64,000 bases of DNA from Rubrivivax sp. GTDB lineage: Bacteria > Pseudomonadota > Gammaproteobacteria > Burkholderiales > Burkholderiaceae_C. The notes under the pieces were generated by a model. It saw nothing but the letters and a program-made list of their open reading frames with translations, had not been told where the DNA came from and did not search any database. A program made the translations under genes and the position numbers. Shown here piece by piece: positions 36,351 through 45,480 of this stretch. The stretch covers positions 45,733 through 109,732 of the forward strand of contig JAHCKS010000006.1 of the NCBI GenBank assembly GCA_026125665.1, given 5' to 3'. Position 1 is the first letter of the stretch, and every line of letters begins with the position of its first letter.

Positions 36351-38021
36351 ATGAACGAGGCCGAACGCAGTTCCGAAAGCATCTACGAGCGGGGTCTGGA
36401 ACGCACCGCCGCCAACTTCGCGGCGCTGAGCCCGGTGAGCTTCGTCGAGCGCAGCGGCGAGGTGTTCGGCGACCTGCCGGCGGTGGTGCACGGCAAGCGG
36501 CGGCTCAGCTGGGCGCAGGTGCGCGAGCGCGCGGCGCGCCTGGCGGCGGCGCTTCGCTCGCTCGGCGTGGCGCGCGGCACGACCGTGAGCACGATGCTGC
36601 CCAACACGCCGGAGATGGTGGAGGCGCACTACGCGGTGCCGGCGCTGAACGCGGTGCTGAACACGCTGAACACGCGCCTGGACGCGCCGCTGCTCGCCTG
36701 GCAGATGAACCACTGCGAGGCCGCTGTGCTGATCACCGACCGCGAGTTCGCGCCCGTGGTGCGCGGGGCGCTCGCGGTCCTCGAGCGCGAGCACGGCCGC
36801 AAGCCCGTCGTCATCGACGTCTGCGACAGCGAATACGCCGGCCCCGGCGACCGGCTCGGCGGGCACGAGTACGAGGCGCTGCTCGCCGCGCACGACCCGC
36901 TGGCGCACCTCGACGGGCCGGCCGACGAGTGGGATGCCATTGCCGTGAGCTACACCAGCGGCACGACCGGCGACCCGAAGGGCGTGGTCACGCATCACCG
37001 CGGCGCGTACCTGAACGCGGTGTGCAACGCCGTCACCTGGACGATGCCGCACTTCCCGAGGTACCTGTGGACGCTGCCGATGTTCCACTGCAACGGCTGG
37101 TGCTTCCCGTGGACGGTGGCGATGCTCGGCGGCACGCACGTGTGCCTGCGCCGCGTGGAGGCCGAGGCGATCCTCGGCGCGATGCGCGAGCACGGGGTCG
37201 ATCACTATTGCGCCGCGCCGATCGTGCACAACCTGATCGTCAACGCGCCGGCCGAGATGCGCGAAGGCATCCGGCAGAAGGTGCGCGGCATGGTCGCCGG
37301 CGCCGCGCCGCCGGCGGCGATGATCGAAGGCATGGCGAGGATCGGCTTCGACATCACGCATGTCTACGGCCTCACCGAGACCTACGGCCCGGCGGCGGTG
37401 GCCGTGAAGCGAGAAGCGTGGGGGCAGCAGAGCCTGTCGGAGCAGACGCGCCTGAACGGCCGCCAGGGTGTGCGCTACGTGCTCGAGGAAGGCATGACGG
37501 TGCTCGACCCGGAGACGATGGCCGAGGTGCCTGCCACCGGCGAGGTGATGGGCGAGATCATGTTCCGCGGCAACATCGTCATGAAGGGCTACCTGAAGAA
37601 CCCGTCGGCCACGGCGAAATCGTTCGCCGGCGGCTGGTTCCACACCGGCGACCTGGCCGTGCTCGAGCCCGACCGCTACGTGAAGATCAAGGACCGCAGC
37701 AAGGACATCATCATCTCGGGCGGCGAGAACATCTCGAGCCTCGAGGTGGAGGACGCGCTGTACCGGCACCCGGCGGTGCTGGCCTGCGCGGTGGTGGCCA
37801 AGCCCGACCCGAAGTGGGGGGAGACGCCACTCGCCTTCGTCGAGCTGAAGGCGGGGGCCGAGGCGAGCGCGGCCGAGCTGATCGCGCATTGCCGCTCGCT
37901 GCTGGCGGGCTACAAGGTGCCGCGCGAGGTGCGCTTCGAGGTGATCCCGAAGACGAGCACGGGCAAGATCCAGAAGTTCCAGCTGCGCGAGAGGGCGAAG
38001 AGCACTTCGGCGATCGAGTGA
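36351..38021 (+). CDS. Acyl-CoA synthetase (AMP-forming ligase, short/medium-chain or methylthiopropionate-CoA ligase type)
   Basis: A 556-residue ANL-superfamily enzyme activating a carboxylic acid through an acyl-AMP. AMP-binding motifs are YTSGTTGDPKG, HVYGLTETYGP, WFHTGDLAVLEPDRYVKIKDRSKDIIISGGENISSLEVE and the catalytic lysine region IPKTSTGKIQKFQLRE. The set LPMFHCNGWCFPW is typical of the DmdB-like/medium-chain group. Being the last gene of the Liv-type operon, it probably charges the imported acid with CoA. The next gene is divergent-facing (minus strand). Confidence 0.92.
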   Translation: MNEAERSSESIYERGLERTAANFAALSPVSFVERSGEVFGDLPAVVHGKRRLSWAQVRERAARLAAALRSLGVARGTTVSTMLPNTPEMVEAHYAVPALNAVLNTLNTRLDAPLLAWQMNHCEAAVLITDREFAPVVRGALAVLEREHGRKPVVIDVCDSEYAGPGDRLGGHEYEALLAAHDPLAHLDGPADEWDAIAVSYTSGTTGDPKGVVTHHRGAYLNAVCNAVTWTMPHFPRYLWTLPMFHCNGWCFPWTVAMLGGTHVCLRRVEAEAILGAMREHGVDHYCAAPIVHNLIVNAPAEMREGIRQKVRGMVAGAAPPAAMIEGMARIGFDITHVYGLTETYGPAAVAVKREAWGQQSLSEQTRLNGRQGVRYVLEEGMTVLDPETMAEVPATGEVMGEIMFRGNIVMKGYLKNPSATAKSFAGGWFHTGDLAVLEPDRYVKIKDRSKDIIISGGENISSLEVEDALYRHPAVLACAVVAKPDPKWGETPLAFVELKAGAEASAAELIAHCRSLLAGYKVPREVRFEVIPKTSTGKIQKFQLRERAKSTSAIE

Positions 38022-38108
38022 GCCCGCCGCCGGCAGCGCGCCGGCCGCGGCACGAGGCCGGCATGCTTCGCCGGGCGCCCCCGCCTTTGCGGCGCCGTGC
38101 GAACGGTC

Positions 38109-38885
38109 TCAGCGCCGCCTGCTTCCGCCGCTGCAGCCGCAACCGCCGGCCGCGCACCCGCTCGCGCTGCGCGTGTCGTAGTCCAGCACCTCGCCCTGCG
38201 CCGAGAGCGCGATGCGGCAGCAGGCGACCAGTTCTTCCTTCAGCAGCCGGCGGCCGCGACTGGCGCGCGTCTTGACGGCCGACAGCGTGAGCCCTTGGCG
38301 CCGCGCCACCTCGGCCAGCGCCAGGTGGTCGAATTCGGCGGCGATCAGCGTGTCGCGATAGGTGGCCGGCAATCGTTCGGCCAGCGGGCGCAGGCAGTTG
38401 GCCAGCTCGGCCGCCGTCTCGTCTTCGCCGGTTCCCTCGGGGGCCGCCAGGTCCTCGGGCAGTTCCTCGGCCGGGCGACGGCTGCGGTGGTGGTCCATCG
38501 CCGCATTGCGCGCCACGGCATAGAGCCAGCCCGCGAGGTGGCGCGGGGAGCCGGTGCCTTTCTCTTCTGCCTGCAGGGCCTTCACCATCACGTCGTGGAG
38601 CAGGTCCTCGGCCACCTGCGGGTCGCCGGTGTGCTTGCGCAGAAAGCCGAGCAGCGAGCGGCGCAGGCCGGCATACGACTCGCCGAGGTCGGGCCGGTGC
38701 CCGCCCGCAGGCGCGAGCGCCGCCAGGCCGGGCCGCACCGGCCTCTCGGCTGTCAGCGAAGGCACGGGCGAAGGCAGGACCGTCGGGTCGTGGCGCATGG
38801 CCGCATTCTGGCCGAGCGCGGCGTGCCACCCGCCCGCCAGGGCAGAGCGGGCGTGCGGCGGGGCCGCGGGTTCGTGCAGTTCCAT
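38109..38885 (-). CDS. ECF-type RNA polymerase sigma factor (SigZ-like) with C-terminal Cys cluster
   Basis: A sigma-70 family protein of 258 residues (229 if started at 38798). Region 2 is SLLGFLRKHTGDPQVAEDLLHDVMVKAL and HLAGWLYAVARNAAMDHHRSRR; region 4 is LPATYRDTLIAAEFDHLALAEVARRQGLTLSAVKTRASRGRRLL. The last 20 residues are Cys/Gly-rich (CAAGGCGCSGG) after a CCRIALSAQGEVLDYD stretch, typical of SigZ-like factors, and could bind a metal or respond to redox. A GGAG site supports the ATG at 38885. No anti-sigma factor gene is adjacent, so regulation may lie in the Cys tail. A small ORF faces away from it at 39083. Confidence 0.87.
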   Translation of the reverse strand: MELHEPAAPPHARSALAGGWHAALGQNAAMRHDPTVLPSPVPSLTAERPVRPGLAALAPAGGHRPDLGESYAGLRRSLLGFLRKHTGDPQVAEDLLHDVMVKALQAEEKGTGSPRHLAGWLYAVARNAAMDHHRSRRPAEELPEDLAAPEGTGEDETAAELANCLRPLAERLPATYRDTLIAAEFDHLALAEVARRQGLTLSAVKTRASRGRRLLKEELVACCRIALSAQGEVLDYDTRSASGCAAGGCGCSGGSRRR

Positions 38886-39082
38886 CCGTGAGCTCCGGAA
38901 AGAGGGTGATCGGGCCTCTCGCCCACGCATAGACGGCCGGGGCCGCCAAAGGTGGCAACCGGGTGGCGACCCGCAGGCCATCGTCGGTGCCGTCCCGAAC
39001 CCGTCGCCCCACCTTGCGACCTCTCGGGCCGCGCGGCGTCTTGCACCCGTCGCAGCCACAGCGACGGCAACCAGGAGCCGCC

Positions 39083-39256
39083 ATGCCCCGTGACGACCAA
39101 GCAGCCTCGACGATGGCCTCTCGTGCGCTCGACGACGCGGCGAGACGCGTCGACGCGGCCGGCTGCGGCGGCACCCGCCTGCCCCTCGCGCTGCCGCGGC
39201 GGCTGGGGGTCGACGGCCCGGCGCAGGCGCCGCGCAGCGCCGGCCGCTGCAACTAG
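39083..39256 (+). CDS. Small ORF (57 aa), unknown
   Basis: A 57-residue Ala/Arg-rich reading frame with an ideal AGGAG ribosome site seven bases before its ATG and a TAG stop that lies inside the loop of a 10-bp hairpin. It has two or three cysteines (AAGCGG, GRCN end). It is divergent from the ECF sigma factor gene. No family is recognised. The ribosome site and terminator argue for a real unit; the composition alone would not. Confidence 0.45.
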   Translation: MPRDDQAASTMASRALDDAARRVDAAGCGGTRLPLALPRRLGVDGPAQAPRSAGRCN

Positions 39257-39267
39257 GAGCGGCCGGC
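39239..39267 (+). terminator. Hairpin enclosing the stop codon of the small ORF
   Basis: A perfect 10-bp stem GCCGGCCGCT/AGCGGCCGGC with a 9-nt loop GCAACTAGG that contains the TAG stop (39254-39256). No T run follows. It could end the small transcript or hide the stop region. The stretch from here to 39408 shows nothing else. Confidence 0.5.
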
Positions 39268-39408
39268 ATGGCAGCGCACCCGCTCCTGCGCGCGCGCCCC
39301 CGTGGAGGGTGGCCGGCGAGCTACCTGGCCCGCTCGGCGGGGAACGCCCGCGGCGCGGGGCCCTGACACATCGGCCGGGACTCGCTGCCGCGGCGGCCAC
39401 GGGCATGG

Positions 39409-40707
39409 TCAGGCCACACCCTCCAGCGCCTGCGTCAGGTCGGCGACCAGGTCCTCCGGATCCTCCACGCCGATCGAGATGCGGATCAGCGCAGGCGTGA
39501 TCGAGAAGCGCTTCAGCTCCTCCGGCGGCATCGCCGAGTGCGTCGTCGAGGCCGGGTGCGAGGCGAGCGTCTCGGTGCCGCCCAGGCTCACCGCCAGCTT
39601 GATGACCTGCAGCCGGTCGAGCAGCGCGAAGGCACCCGCCTCGCCGCCGCGCACCTCGAAGCTGAAGGTCGAGCCGGCGCTCTTGTTCTGCCGCAGGTGC
39701 AGCGCGCGGTCCGGGTGGCCCTCGGGCAGGAAGTCGAGGAACCAGACGTTGTCGATCTTCGGGTGCTCGGCGAGGAAGCGCGCGACGCGCCGCGCGCCTT
39801 CCGCCGCGGCGGCCATGCGCAGCTTGAGCGTCTCGAGCGAGCGCATCAGCAGCCACGCCGTGTGCGGGTCGCACATCGTGCCGAGCGTCGAGCGCATGCG
39901 GCGCACCGGTGCCAGCATCGCCTTGGCGCCGCTGGCGCCGCCGGCGATGAGGTCGGAATGGCCGCCGACGTACTTGGTCAGCGACGTGACGACGAGGTCG
40001 GCGCCGTGCGCCAGCGGCGTGCAGAAGATGGGCCCCAGCATCGTGTTGTCGACGATCACCGGCGGGCGGCGGCCGTCCGCGTCGGCCATCGACTCCGAGA
40101 TCGCACGCGCCGCGGCGATGTCCACCAGGCCGTTGGTCGGGTTGGCCGGCGTCTCGATGTAGATGGCGCCCACCTTGCCGGACTTCGCGGCCACGCGCTT
40201 CGCTTCGGCAGCCGCGGCGTGCATCGCTGCCGTGCCGGCCTCGACCTCGAAGCCGACCTGCTGCACGCCGAACTCGGGCAGGATGGAGTGGATCAGCGTC
40301 TCGGTGCCGCCGTAGATCGGCTGGCTCTGCAGCACCACGTCGCCCGGGCGCAGGTAGGCCCACAGGCACGTGGAGATGGCCGCCATGCCCGAGGCGAACG
40401 CGAGGCTCGCCTCGGCCTCGTCCCACAGCGCCAGGCGGTCCTCCAGCACCTCGAGGTTGGGGTTGTTGAAGCGCGAGTAGACGAGCCCCGGCTCCTCGTC
40501 GGGGCCGAGCTTGCGCCGGCCCTGCATCGTGGCGAAGAAGTCCTTGCCCGCCTGCGCCGACGGGAAGACGAAGGTCGAGGTCTGGAACAGCGGCTCCTTC
40601 AGCGAGCCCTCGGAGAGGCCCGGTGCGTAGCCGTAGCCCATCATCAGCGTCTGCGGCGCCAGGGCGCGCCCGCCCACGGTGCGCTTGCGCCAGCTCTTCT
40701 CGCCCAT
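39409..40707 (-). CDS. Cystathionine gamma-synthase/lyase family PLP enzyme
   Basis: A 432-residue member of the Cys/Met-metabolism PLP family: PLFQTSTFVFPSAQAGKDFF, YSRFNNPNLEVLEDRLALWDEAE, PIYGGTETLIHSILPEFGV, PLP lysine K245 in TSLTKYVGGHSD and LAVSLGGTETLASHPASTTHSAMP. Compared with classic MetB/MetC it has an insert after the first Tyr/Arg block (residues about 62-74). It may make cystathionine or split methionine or cystathionine; the exact reaction is not set. GGAGA precedes the start MGEKSWRKRTVGG. Longer readings add an Arg-rich stretch with no family match. Confidence 0.88.
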   Translation of the reverse strand: MGEKSWRKRTVGGRALAPQTLMMGYGYAPGLSEGSLKEPLFQTSTFVFPSAQAGKDFFATMQGRRKLGPDEEPGLVYSRFNNPNLEVLEDRLALWDEAEASLAFASGMAAISTCLWAYLRPGDVVLQSQPIYGGTETLIHSILPEFGVQQVGFEVEAGTAAMHAAAAEAKRVAAKSGKVGAIYIETPANPTNGLVDIAAARAISESMADADGRRPPVIVDNTMLGPIFCTPLAHGADLVVTSLTKYVGGHSDLIAGGASGAKAMLAPVRRMRSTLGTMCDPHTAWLLMRSLETLKLRMAAAAEGARRVARFLAEHPKIDNVWFLDFLPEGHPDRALHLRQNKSAGSTFSFEVRGGEAGAFALLDRLQVIKLAVSLGGTETLASHPASTTHSAMPPEELKRFSITPALIRISIGVEDPEDLVADLTQALEGVA

Positions 40708-40836
40708 CGCCCGTCTCCAGCGTGCCGCGCGAAGGCGCAGCCGTGACGCGAGCTTGAGGCATGCGGGTGCGGGCTGCCACCGGGTTCGCACGGCCGCCGG
40801 TTGCGATACCGTTCAAACTCGACGAGGAGATGCACG

Positions 40837-41739
40837 ATGTTCCAACCCGACCTGATGCACGGCCAGCGTGTGCTCGTCACCGGCGGCGGCACCGGCCTCG
40901 GCAAGGCGATGGCCGAACGCTTCCTCGAGCTCGGCGCCGAGGTTGCCGTCTGCGGCCGCCGCAAGGCCGTGTGCGACGAGACGGCCGCCGCCTGGCGCAC
41001 GCGCTTCCCCGGCCGGCGAATCGACACCTTCGGCGTGGACATCCGCGTCGCGGCCGCGGTGCAGGAGATGGTCGACGAGCTGTGGGCCGGGGGCGGCTTG
41101 ACCGGCCTCGTCAACAACGCCGCGGGCAACTTCATCGCGCCCACCGAGAGCCTGTCGCCGCGCGCCTTCGACGCCATCGCCAACATCGTCTTCCATGGCA
41201 GCTTCTACGTCACGCAGGCGGTGGGCAAGCACTGGGTCGAGGAGGCGAAGGCGGGCACGTGGACACCCGCCAGGCCGATGCGCAGCGTCATGAGCATCAT
41301 CGTCACGTGGGTCGACAACGGCAGCCCCTACGTCGTGCCGAGCGCGATGAGCAAGGCCGGCATCGAGGTGATGACGAAATCGCTGGCGGTGGAGTGGGCG
41401 AAGTACGGCGTGCGGCTGAACGCCGTCGGGCCGGGCGAGATTCCGACCGAAGGCATGAGCAAGCGCCTGAACCCGGGCGAGGAGCCGGGCGCCCGCAGCC
41501 GCGAGCGCAACCCGATGGCACGCACCGGCCGCATGGACGAGCTGACGAACCTCGCCGCGTTCCTGATGGCGCCGGGCCGCTGCGACTGGCTCACCGGCCA
41601 GAGCATCTTCATGGACGGCGGCAACGCCATCGCCAACGGCGGCAACTTCTACGAGCTGCGCAGCTGGAGCGACGCCGACTGGCGCGCGGCGCGCGAGCGC
41701 ATCGAGGCGCAGAATGCCGCCGACCGCGCCCTGCGATGA
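40837..41739 (+). CDS. SDR family oxidoreductase, 2,4-dienoyl-CoA reductase-like
   Basis: A 300-residue short-chain dehydrogenase. NAD(P)-binding TGGGTGLG (15-22) and NNAAGNFIAP are clear. The active site follows the dienoyl-CoA reductase pattern: the usual YxxxK tyrosine is absent and VVPSAMSKAGIEVMTKSL gives Ser169-x3-Lys173, matching the Ser/Lys pair of eukaryotic DECR-type enzymes. It would therefore reduce 2,4-dienoyl-CoA esters during unsaturated acyl-CoA breakdown. GAGGAGA precedes ATG 40837. Followed after 49 bp by an enoyl-CoA hydratase relative, on the same strand. Confidence 0.88.
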   Translation: MFQPDLMHGQRVLVTGGGTGLGKAMAERFLELGAEVAVCGRRKAVCDETAAAWRTRFPGRRIDTFGVDIRVAAAVQEMVDELWAGGGLTGLVNNAAGNFIAPTESLSPRAFDAIANIVFHGSFYVTQAVGKHWVEEAKAGTWTPARPMRSVMSIIVTWVDNGSPYVVPSAMSKAGIEVMTKSLAVEWAKYGVRLNAVGPGEIPTEGMSKRLNPGEEPGARSRERNPMARTGRMDELTNLAAFLMAPGRCDWLTGQSIFMDGGNAIANGGNFYELRSWSDADWRAARERIEAQNAADRALR

Positions 41740-41788
41740 TGGCGCCGAGAACGAGCCTTCCTCCCTGCATTGCCCCGGAGCCCTGCCG

Positions 41789-42604
41789 ATGCCCCAGTCC
41801 GACGATCCTTACCTGCTGGTGAGCCCACGGGCGCACGGCGTCGTCACCGCGACGCTGAACCGCCCACGCACGATGAACGCGCTGTCCGAAGGCATGCTCC
41901 ACGCGCTGCAGGCCGAGCTCGACCGGCTCGCCGCCGACGAGCAGGCACGGGTGCTCGTGCTCGCTGGTGCGGGCCGGGCCTTCTGCGCCGGGCACTACCT
42001 CAACGAGATGCGCGCCAACCCGCGCCAGGAGTACTACGAGCAGCTGTTCGCACGTTGCACGCAGATGATGCTGTCGCTGCAGCGCCTGCCGATCCCGGTG
42101 ATCGCCCGCGTGCACGGCATCGCCACCGCTGCGGGCTGCCAGTTGGTGGCCATGTGCGACCTGGCGGTGGCATCCACTGAGGCGCGCTTCGCGGTCAGCG
42201 GGGTCAACCTGGGGTTGTTCTGCTCCACGCCCAGCGTCGGCCTGGCCCGCAACGTCGGGCGCAAGCAGGCGATGGAAATGCTGCTCACCGGCGAATTCAT
42301 CGGCGCCGAGCAGGCTCGCGAGCGTGGCCTCGTCAACCGCGTCGTACCGCCCGATCGGCTCGATCTCGAGATCGACGCGCTGGTCGAGCGTATCGTGAGC
42401 AAGCCGCGCGTGGCCATCGCCATCGGCAAGCGGCAGTTCTACCGCCAAGTCGAAGCGGGCATCGACGAGGCCTATGCGATTGCCGGCCACGCCATGGCCT
42501 GCAACATGATGGACGACGTGGCCCTCGAGGGCGTGCAGGCCTTCATCGACAAGCGCACACCCGATTGGGAGCACCTGCGGCCGCGCGCAGCCGCCGCGGA
42601 CTGA
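41789..42604 (+). CDS. Enoyl-CoA hydratase/isomerase family protein (ECHDC3-like), catalytic Glu residues not conserved
   Basis: A 271-residue crotonase-fold protein. The oxyanion-hole regions AGRAFCAGHYLNEM and HGIATAAGCQLVAMCDLA are present. The usual Glu in GGGxE is replaced by the GCQL sequence, and the second Glu position falls in FAVSGVNLGLF, also without Glu. This pattern is found in ECHDC3-like proteins, so normal hydration is unlikely. GGAG precedes ATG 41789; the longer frame upstream overlaps the SDR gene. The 179-bp gap to the next stop codon contains nothing recognisable. Confidence 0.85.
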   Translation: MPQSDDPYLLVSPRAHGVVTATLNRPRTMNALSEGMLHALQAELDRLAADEQARVLVLAGAGRAFCAGHYLNEMRANPRQEYYEQLFARCTQMMLSLQRLPIPVIARVHGIATAAGCQLVAMCDLAVASTEARFAVSGVNLGLFCSTPSVGLARNVGRKQAMEMLLTGEFIGAEQARERGLVNRVVPPDRLDLEIDALVERIVSKPRVAIAIGKRQFYRQVEAGIDEAYAIAGHAMACNMMDDVALEGVQAFIDKRTPDWEHLRPRAAAAD

Positions 42605-42783
42605 TCTCGCCAATGGGCCGGCTTCCGGTTCGGTCACGTTCTGTTCGAGGAGGAGCGTGACCCGGCGGGGCCACGAGCGCGCCGCGCGAGCCGGAAGCGT
42701 CAGGCCATCCTCGGCGCCGCCGGATCACCTGAGCCGCCGGACGAACCTGCCAGCGCCTGCGCTGCTGGCGTGGGCAGCCGTGG

Positions 42784-44694
42784 CTATCGCGCTCGCCTGG
42801 GCAGCACCTCGCTCGTCAACTCCCGCTTGGCCAGCTCGTTTCCGAGTTGGTGGCGCAGGAAGGCGTTGCCGGTGTAGCGGCGCACGCTGAGGTAGTAGGT
42901 TTGCTCGACGTACTTCACCGCGTCGACGTAGGCGCCGAACACCTCATCGTCGCAGCTGAAGCGCTCGTAGTTGACGATCGAGTGTACGCGCCGCTTCAGC
43001 GGCCCGAGCAGGCGGTCGACCGCCGCGACGATGGCGCGTACGTCGTCGTCGGTCTTCACGCGCATGCCGGCGTAGTTCATGTACACGGTGTTGGTGGCCG
43101 CGTCGTAGCTCAGGCGGTCATCGATGCGGATGTCCAGCAGCCGCTCGCGCAAGCCCATCGGTGCGGTGCAGAAGATCGCCGCCTCCATCGCCCGCGCACC
43201 CTCCTTGGCGGGCTGGAACGGCAGCTTGGCGAGGATGTCGCGCTCGGGGTCGACACCGGGCGCCACTTCGGCCAGCACCAGGCCCTGGGCCCCGAGCCGG
43301 AACACCGCGCGCTCGGTGACGTAGAGCACCTCCTGGCCTCGCCGGCGCGCCTCGTCGGCGCTGAAGGTCACCTGGCTCACCTGCGGCACGAACTTGGCAA
43401 AGCGCCCTTCCTGCTCGATGGCGAGGCGCCCGTCGTGCACTGCCACCTTCAGCCCGCCCGAGGTGAAGGTGCCGACGAAAACCAGCGTCTTCGCGTTCTG
43501 GCTGATGTTGATGAAGCCGCCGCAGCCGGGCATGCGCTTGCCGAAGAGGCTGGCGTTGACGTTGCCCGCCGCGTCGCACTCGCCGAAGCCGAGGAAGGCG
43601 GCGTCCAGGCCGCCGCCGTCGATGAAGTCGAACTCCGTGCAGTGGTCGATCAGCGCCTGGTAGTTGACGGCGGCGCCGAAGTCCAGCCCGCTCATCGGCA
43701 CGCCGCCCATGACGCCGGGGTCGACCGTCATCGTCAGCAGGTCGGCGATGCGCTCCTCGGCCGCCACCAGCGGCACCTGGTCGGGCACCGAGCCGACACC
43801 GACGTTGATGACGCTGTTCGGCGAAAGCTCCAGCACCGCGCGGCGGGCGATGATCTTGCGCTCGTCCAGCGTCACCGCCTTGGGTGCCTTCATCGGCACA
43901 CGGAACTCGCCGGCGAAGGCCGGGTTGTACTGCGTGCCGTAGGTCTGCATGTGGTGCTGCGGCTCGGCGAGCACGATGCAGTCCACCAGCACGCCGGGCA
44001 CCTGGACGCGGCGCGGGTCGAGCGCGCCTTCGGCGGCGGCGCGCTCGACCTGTGCGAGCACGATGCCGCCGGAGTTGCGCGCGGCGATCGCCAGCTGCAG
44101 GTTCTCCAGCGCGAGCGACTCACGCTCGAAGGTGATGTTGCCGTCGGGATCTGCGGTGGACCCGCGGATGAGTGCGACATGGATCTTGAACGCCTTGAAG
44201 AAGAGGCAGGTCTCGCCGCCGAGCTCCACGCGCTGCACCAGTTCCTCGGTGGTGGCGGCGTTCATGCGCCCACCGCCGAGGCGCGGATCGACGAAGGTGC
44301 CCAGGCCCACCCGCGTCAGGGTGCCCGGCCGGCCAGCGCCGATGTCCCGGTACAGGTTCGTGATCACCCCTTCGGGCCAGTTGTAGGCCTCGACGCGGCC
44401 TTCGACGGCGAGTGCCTCGAGCTTGGGCGTGAGGCCGTAGTGGCCACCGATCGTGCGCCGCACCAGCCCGGCATGGGCCAAGCGGTTGAGGCCGCGCTCC
44501 TGCATGTCGCCCTGGCCGCCGGCGAACATCAGCGTCAGATCGCGCGGTGTGCCGCTGTCGAGAAAGCGCTTCTCCAGCGCCACGAACAACTGGTCAGGCG
44601 TGCCGTTGCCCCCGTAGCCGGTCGAGGCGACGACGTCGCCGTCGTGCACGACGGCCACTGCGTCCTCGGGCTCGACGAATTTCTTCAGTCGCAT
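42784..44694 (-). CDS. Propionate CoA-transferase-type acyl-CoA:acetate/3-ketoacid CoA-transferase
   Basis: A 636-residue fused alpha-beta family I CoA-transferase (Pct/YdiF-like), longer than most (about 520) because of a C-terminal extension with VHSIVNYERFSCDDEVFGAYVDAV. Family blocks are ASTGYGGNGTPDQLF, MSGLDFGAAVNYQALID, FDFIDGGGLDAAFLGFGECDAAGNVNASLFG and GGFINISQNAKTLVFVGTF. The position expected to hold the thioester-forming glutamate reads MTVDPGVMGG with Asp325. It would move CoA between short acyl groups. The gene is divergent from the YiiX-like gene, with TATGAT at 44787-44792 between them as a possible -10 for the latter. Confidence 0.9.
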   Translation of the reverse strand: MRLKKFVEPEDAVAVVHDGDVVASTGYGGNGTPDQLFVALEKRFLDSGTPRDLTLMFAGGQGDMQERGLNRLAHAGLVRRTIGGHYGLTPKLEALAVEGRVEAYNWPEGVITNLYRDIGAGRPGTLTRVGLGTFVDPRLGGGRMNAATTEELVQRVELGGETCLFFKAFKIHVALIRGSTADPDGNITFERESLALENLQLAIAARNSGGIVLAQVERAAAEGALDPRRVQVPGVLVDCIVLAEPQHHMQTYGTQYNPAFAGEFRVPMKAPKAVTLDERKIIARRAVLELSPNSVINVGVGSVPDQVPLVAAEERIADLLTMTVDPGVMGGVPMSGLDFGAAVNYQALIDHCTEFDFIDGGGLDAAFLGFGECDAAGNVNASLFGKRMPGCGGFINISQNAKTLVFVGTFTSGGLKVAVHDGRLAIEQEGRFAKFVPQVSQVTFSADEARRRGQEVLYVTERAVFRLGAQGLVLAEVAPGVDPERDILAKLPFQPAKEGARAMEAAIFCTAPMGLRERLLDIRIDDRLSYDAATNTVYMNYAGMRVKTDDDVRAIVAAVDRLLGPLKRRVHSIVNYERFSCDDEVFGAYVDAVKYVEQTYYLSVRRYTGNAFLRHQLGNELAKRELTSEVLPRRAR

Positions 44695-44837
44695 GCCACT
44701 CTCCTCTCTCCGAGAGCAAGTATGCGACGCGGCCGCTGCGCTGCCAATGCGGACTGCGTCGAAGTGCCTGCGATCGACGATCCACCTATGATCCTGCGGA
44801 CAGCCGAAGGCACACGGGCAGGAGACCAGGTTCGCAA

Positions 44838-45428
44838 ATGGCCGCAGCGATCCGCAAGAAGGAGATCAAGAAGCTGCCGGTGCAGCCCTACGAGGGCCTG
44901 CGCGAGTTCCTGCGCTCGGGCGATCTCGTCTTCTGCTCCGGCTCGTACCTCTTCTCGGGGCTGATCCAGAAGTTCACCGGCTCGGTGTGGAGCCACGTCG
45001 GCATCGTGCACCGCGACGAGAACCTGGGTCGCGTCTTCATCCTCGAGAGCGAAACCGGCATCGGTGTTCGCCTGGTGCCGCTGTCGAAGTACCTGCGCGA
45101 CTACCACGGCCGCCGCCGCCCGTACCGCGGGCAGATCGTCGTCGGCCGCATGGCGCCCGAGCTCTCGCCAGAGCAGGCGCGCACGGCGGTCAGCTACGGC
45201 ATGGACCTGCTGACGCGGCCCTACGACAACTGGGAGATCGTCCGCATCGCGCTGCGCATCCTCTTTCGTGTCAGCCGGCGCACGCGCGACCGCAAGTTCA
45301 TCTGCTCCGAGCTCGTGGACGAGTGCTTCCGCGCCGCGGGGCTGAGGTTCGCGCGGCCCGACAACTACATCAGCCCCGACGACATCTGGCGCAATGGCAC
45401 CGTCGCCGTGCAGGGGCGCATCCTCTGA
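44838..45428 (+). CDS. YiiX/YebB-like NlpC/P60-type cysteine hydrolase
   Basis: A 196-residue member of the permuted papain-fold YiiX family. The histidine is in SGLIQKFTGSVWSHVGIV and the cysteine in KFICSELVDECFRAAG; LRSGDLVFCSGSYLF precedes. Such proteins are thought to cleave amide or thioester bonds, often on lipids or cell-wall parts. No signal peptide is seen, so it may be cytoplasmic or membrane-associated. It starts 143 bp from the divergent CoA-transferase, and 52 bp before the next gene on the same strand. Confidence 0.82.
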   Translation: MAAAIRKKEIKKLPVQPYEGLREFLRSGDLVFCSGSYLFSGLIQKFTGSVWSHVGIVHRDENLGRVFILESETGIGVRLVPLSKYLRDYHGRRRPYRGQIVVGRMAPELSPEQARTAVSYGMDLLTRPYDNWEIVRIALRILFRVSRRTRDRKFICSELVDECFRAAGLRFARPDNYISPDDIWRNGTVAVQGRIL

Positions 45429-45480
45429 CGGCCGGGCCTGGCCGTTCCATCCCACCCGGCGCCCGCGGGCCATCACCGCC

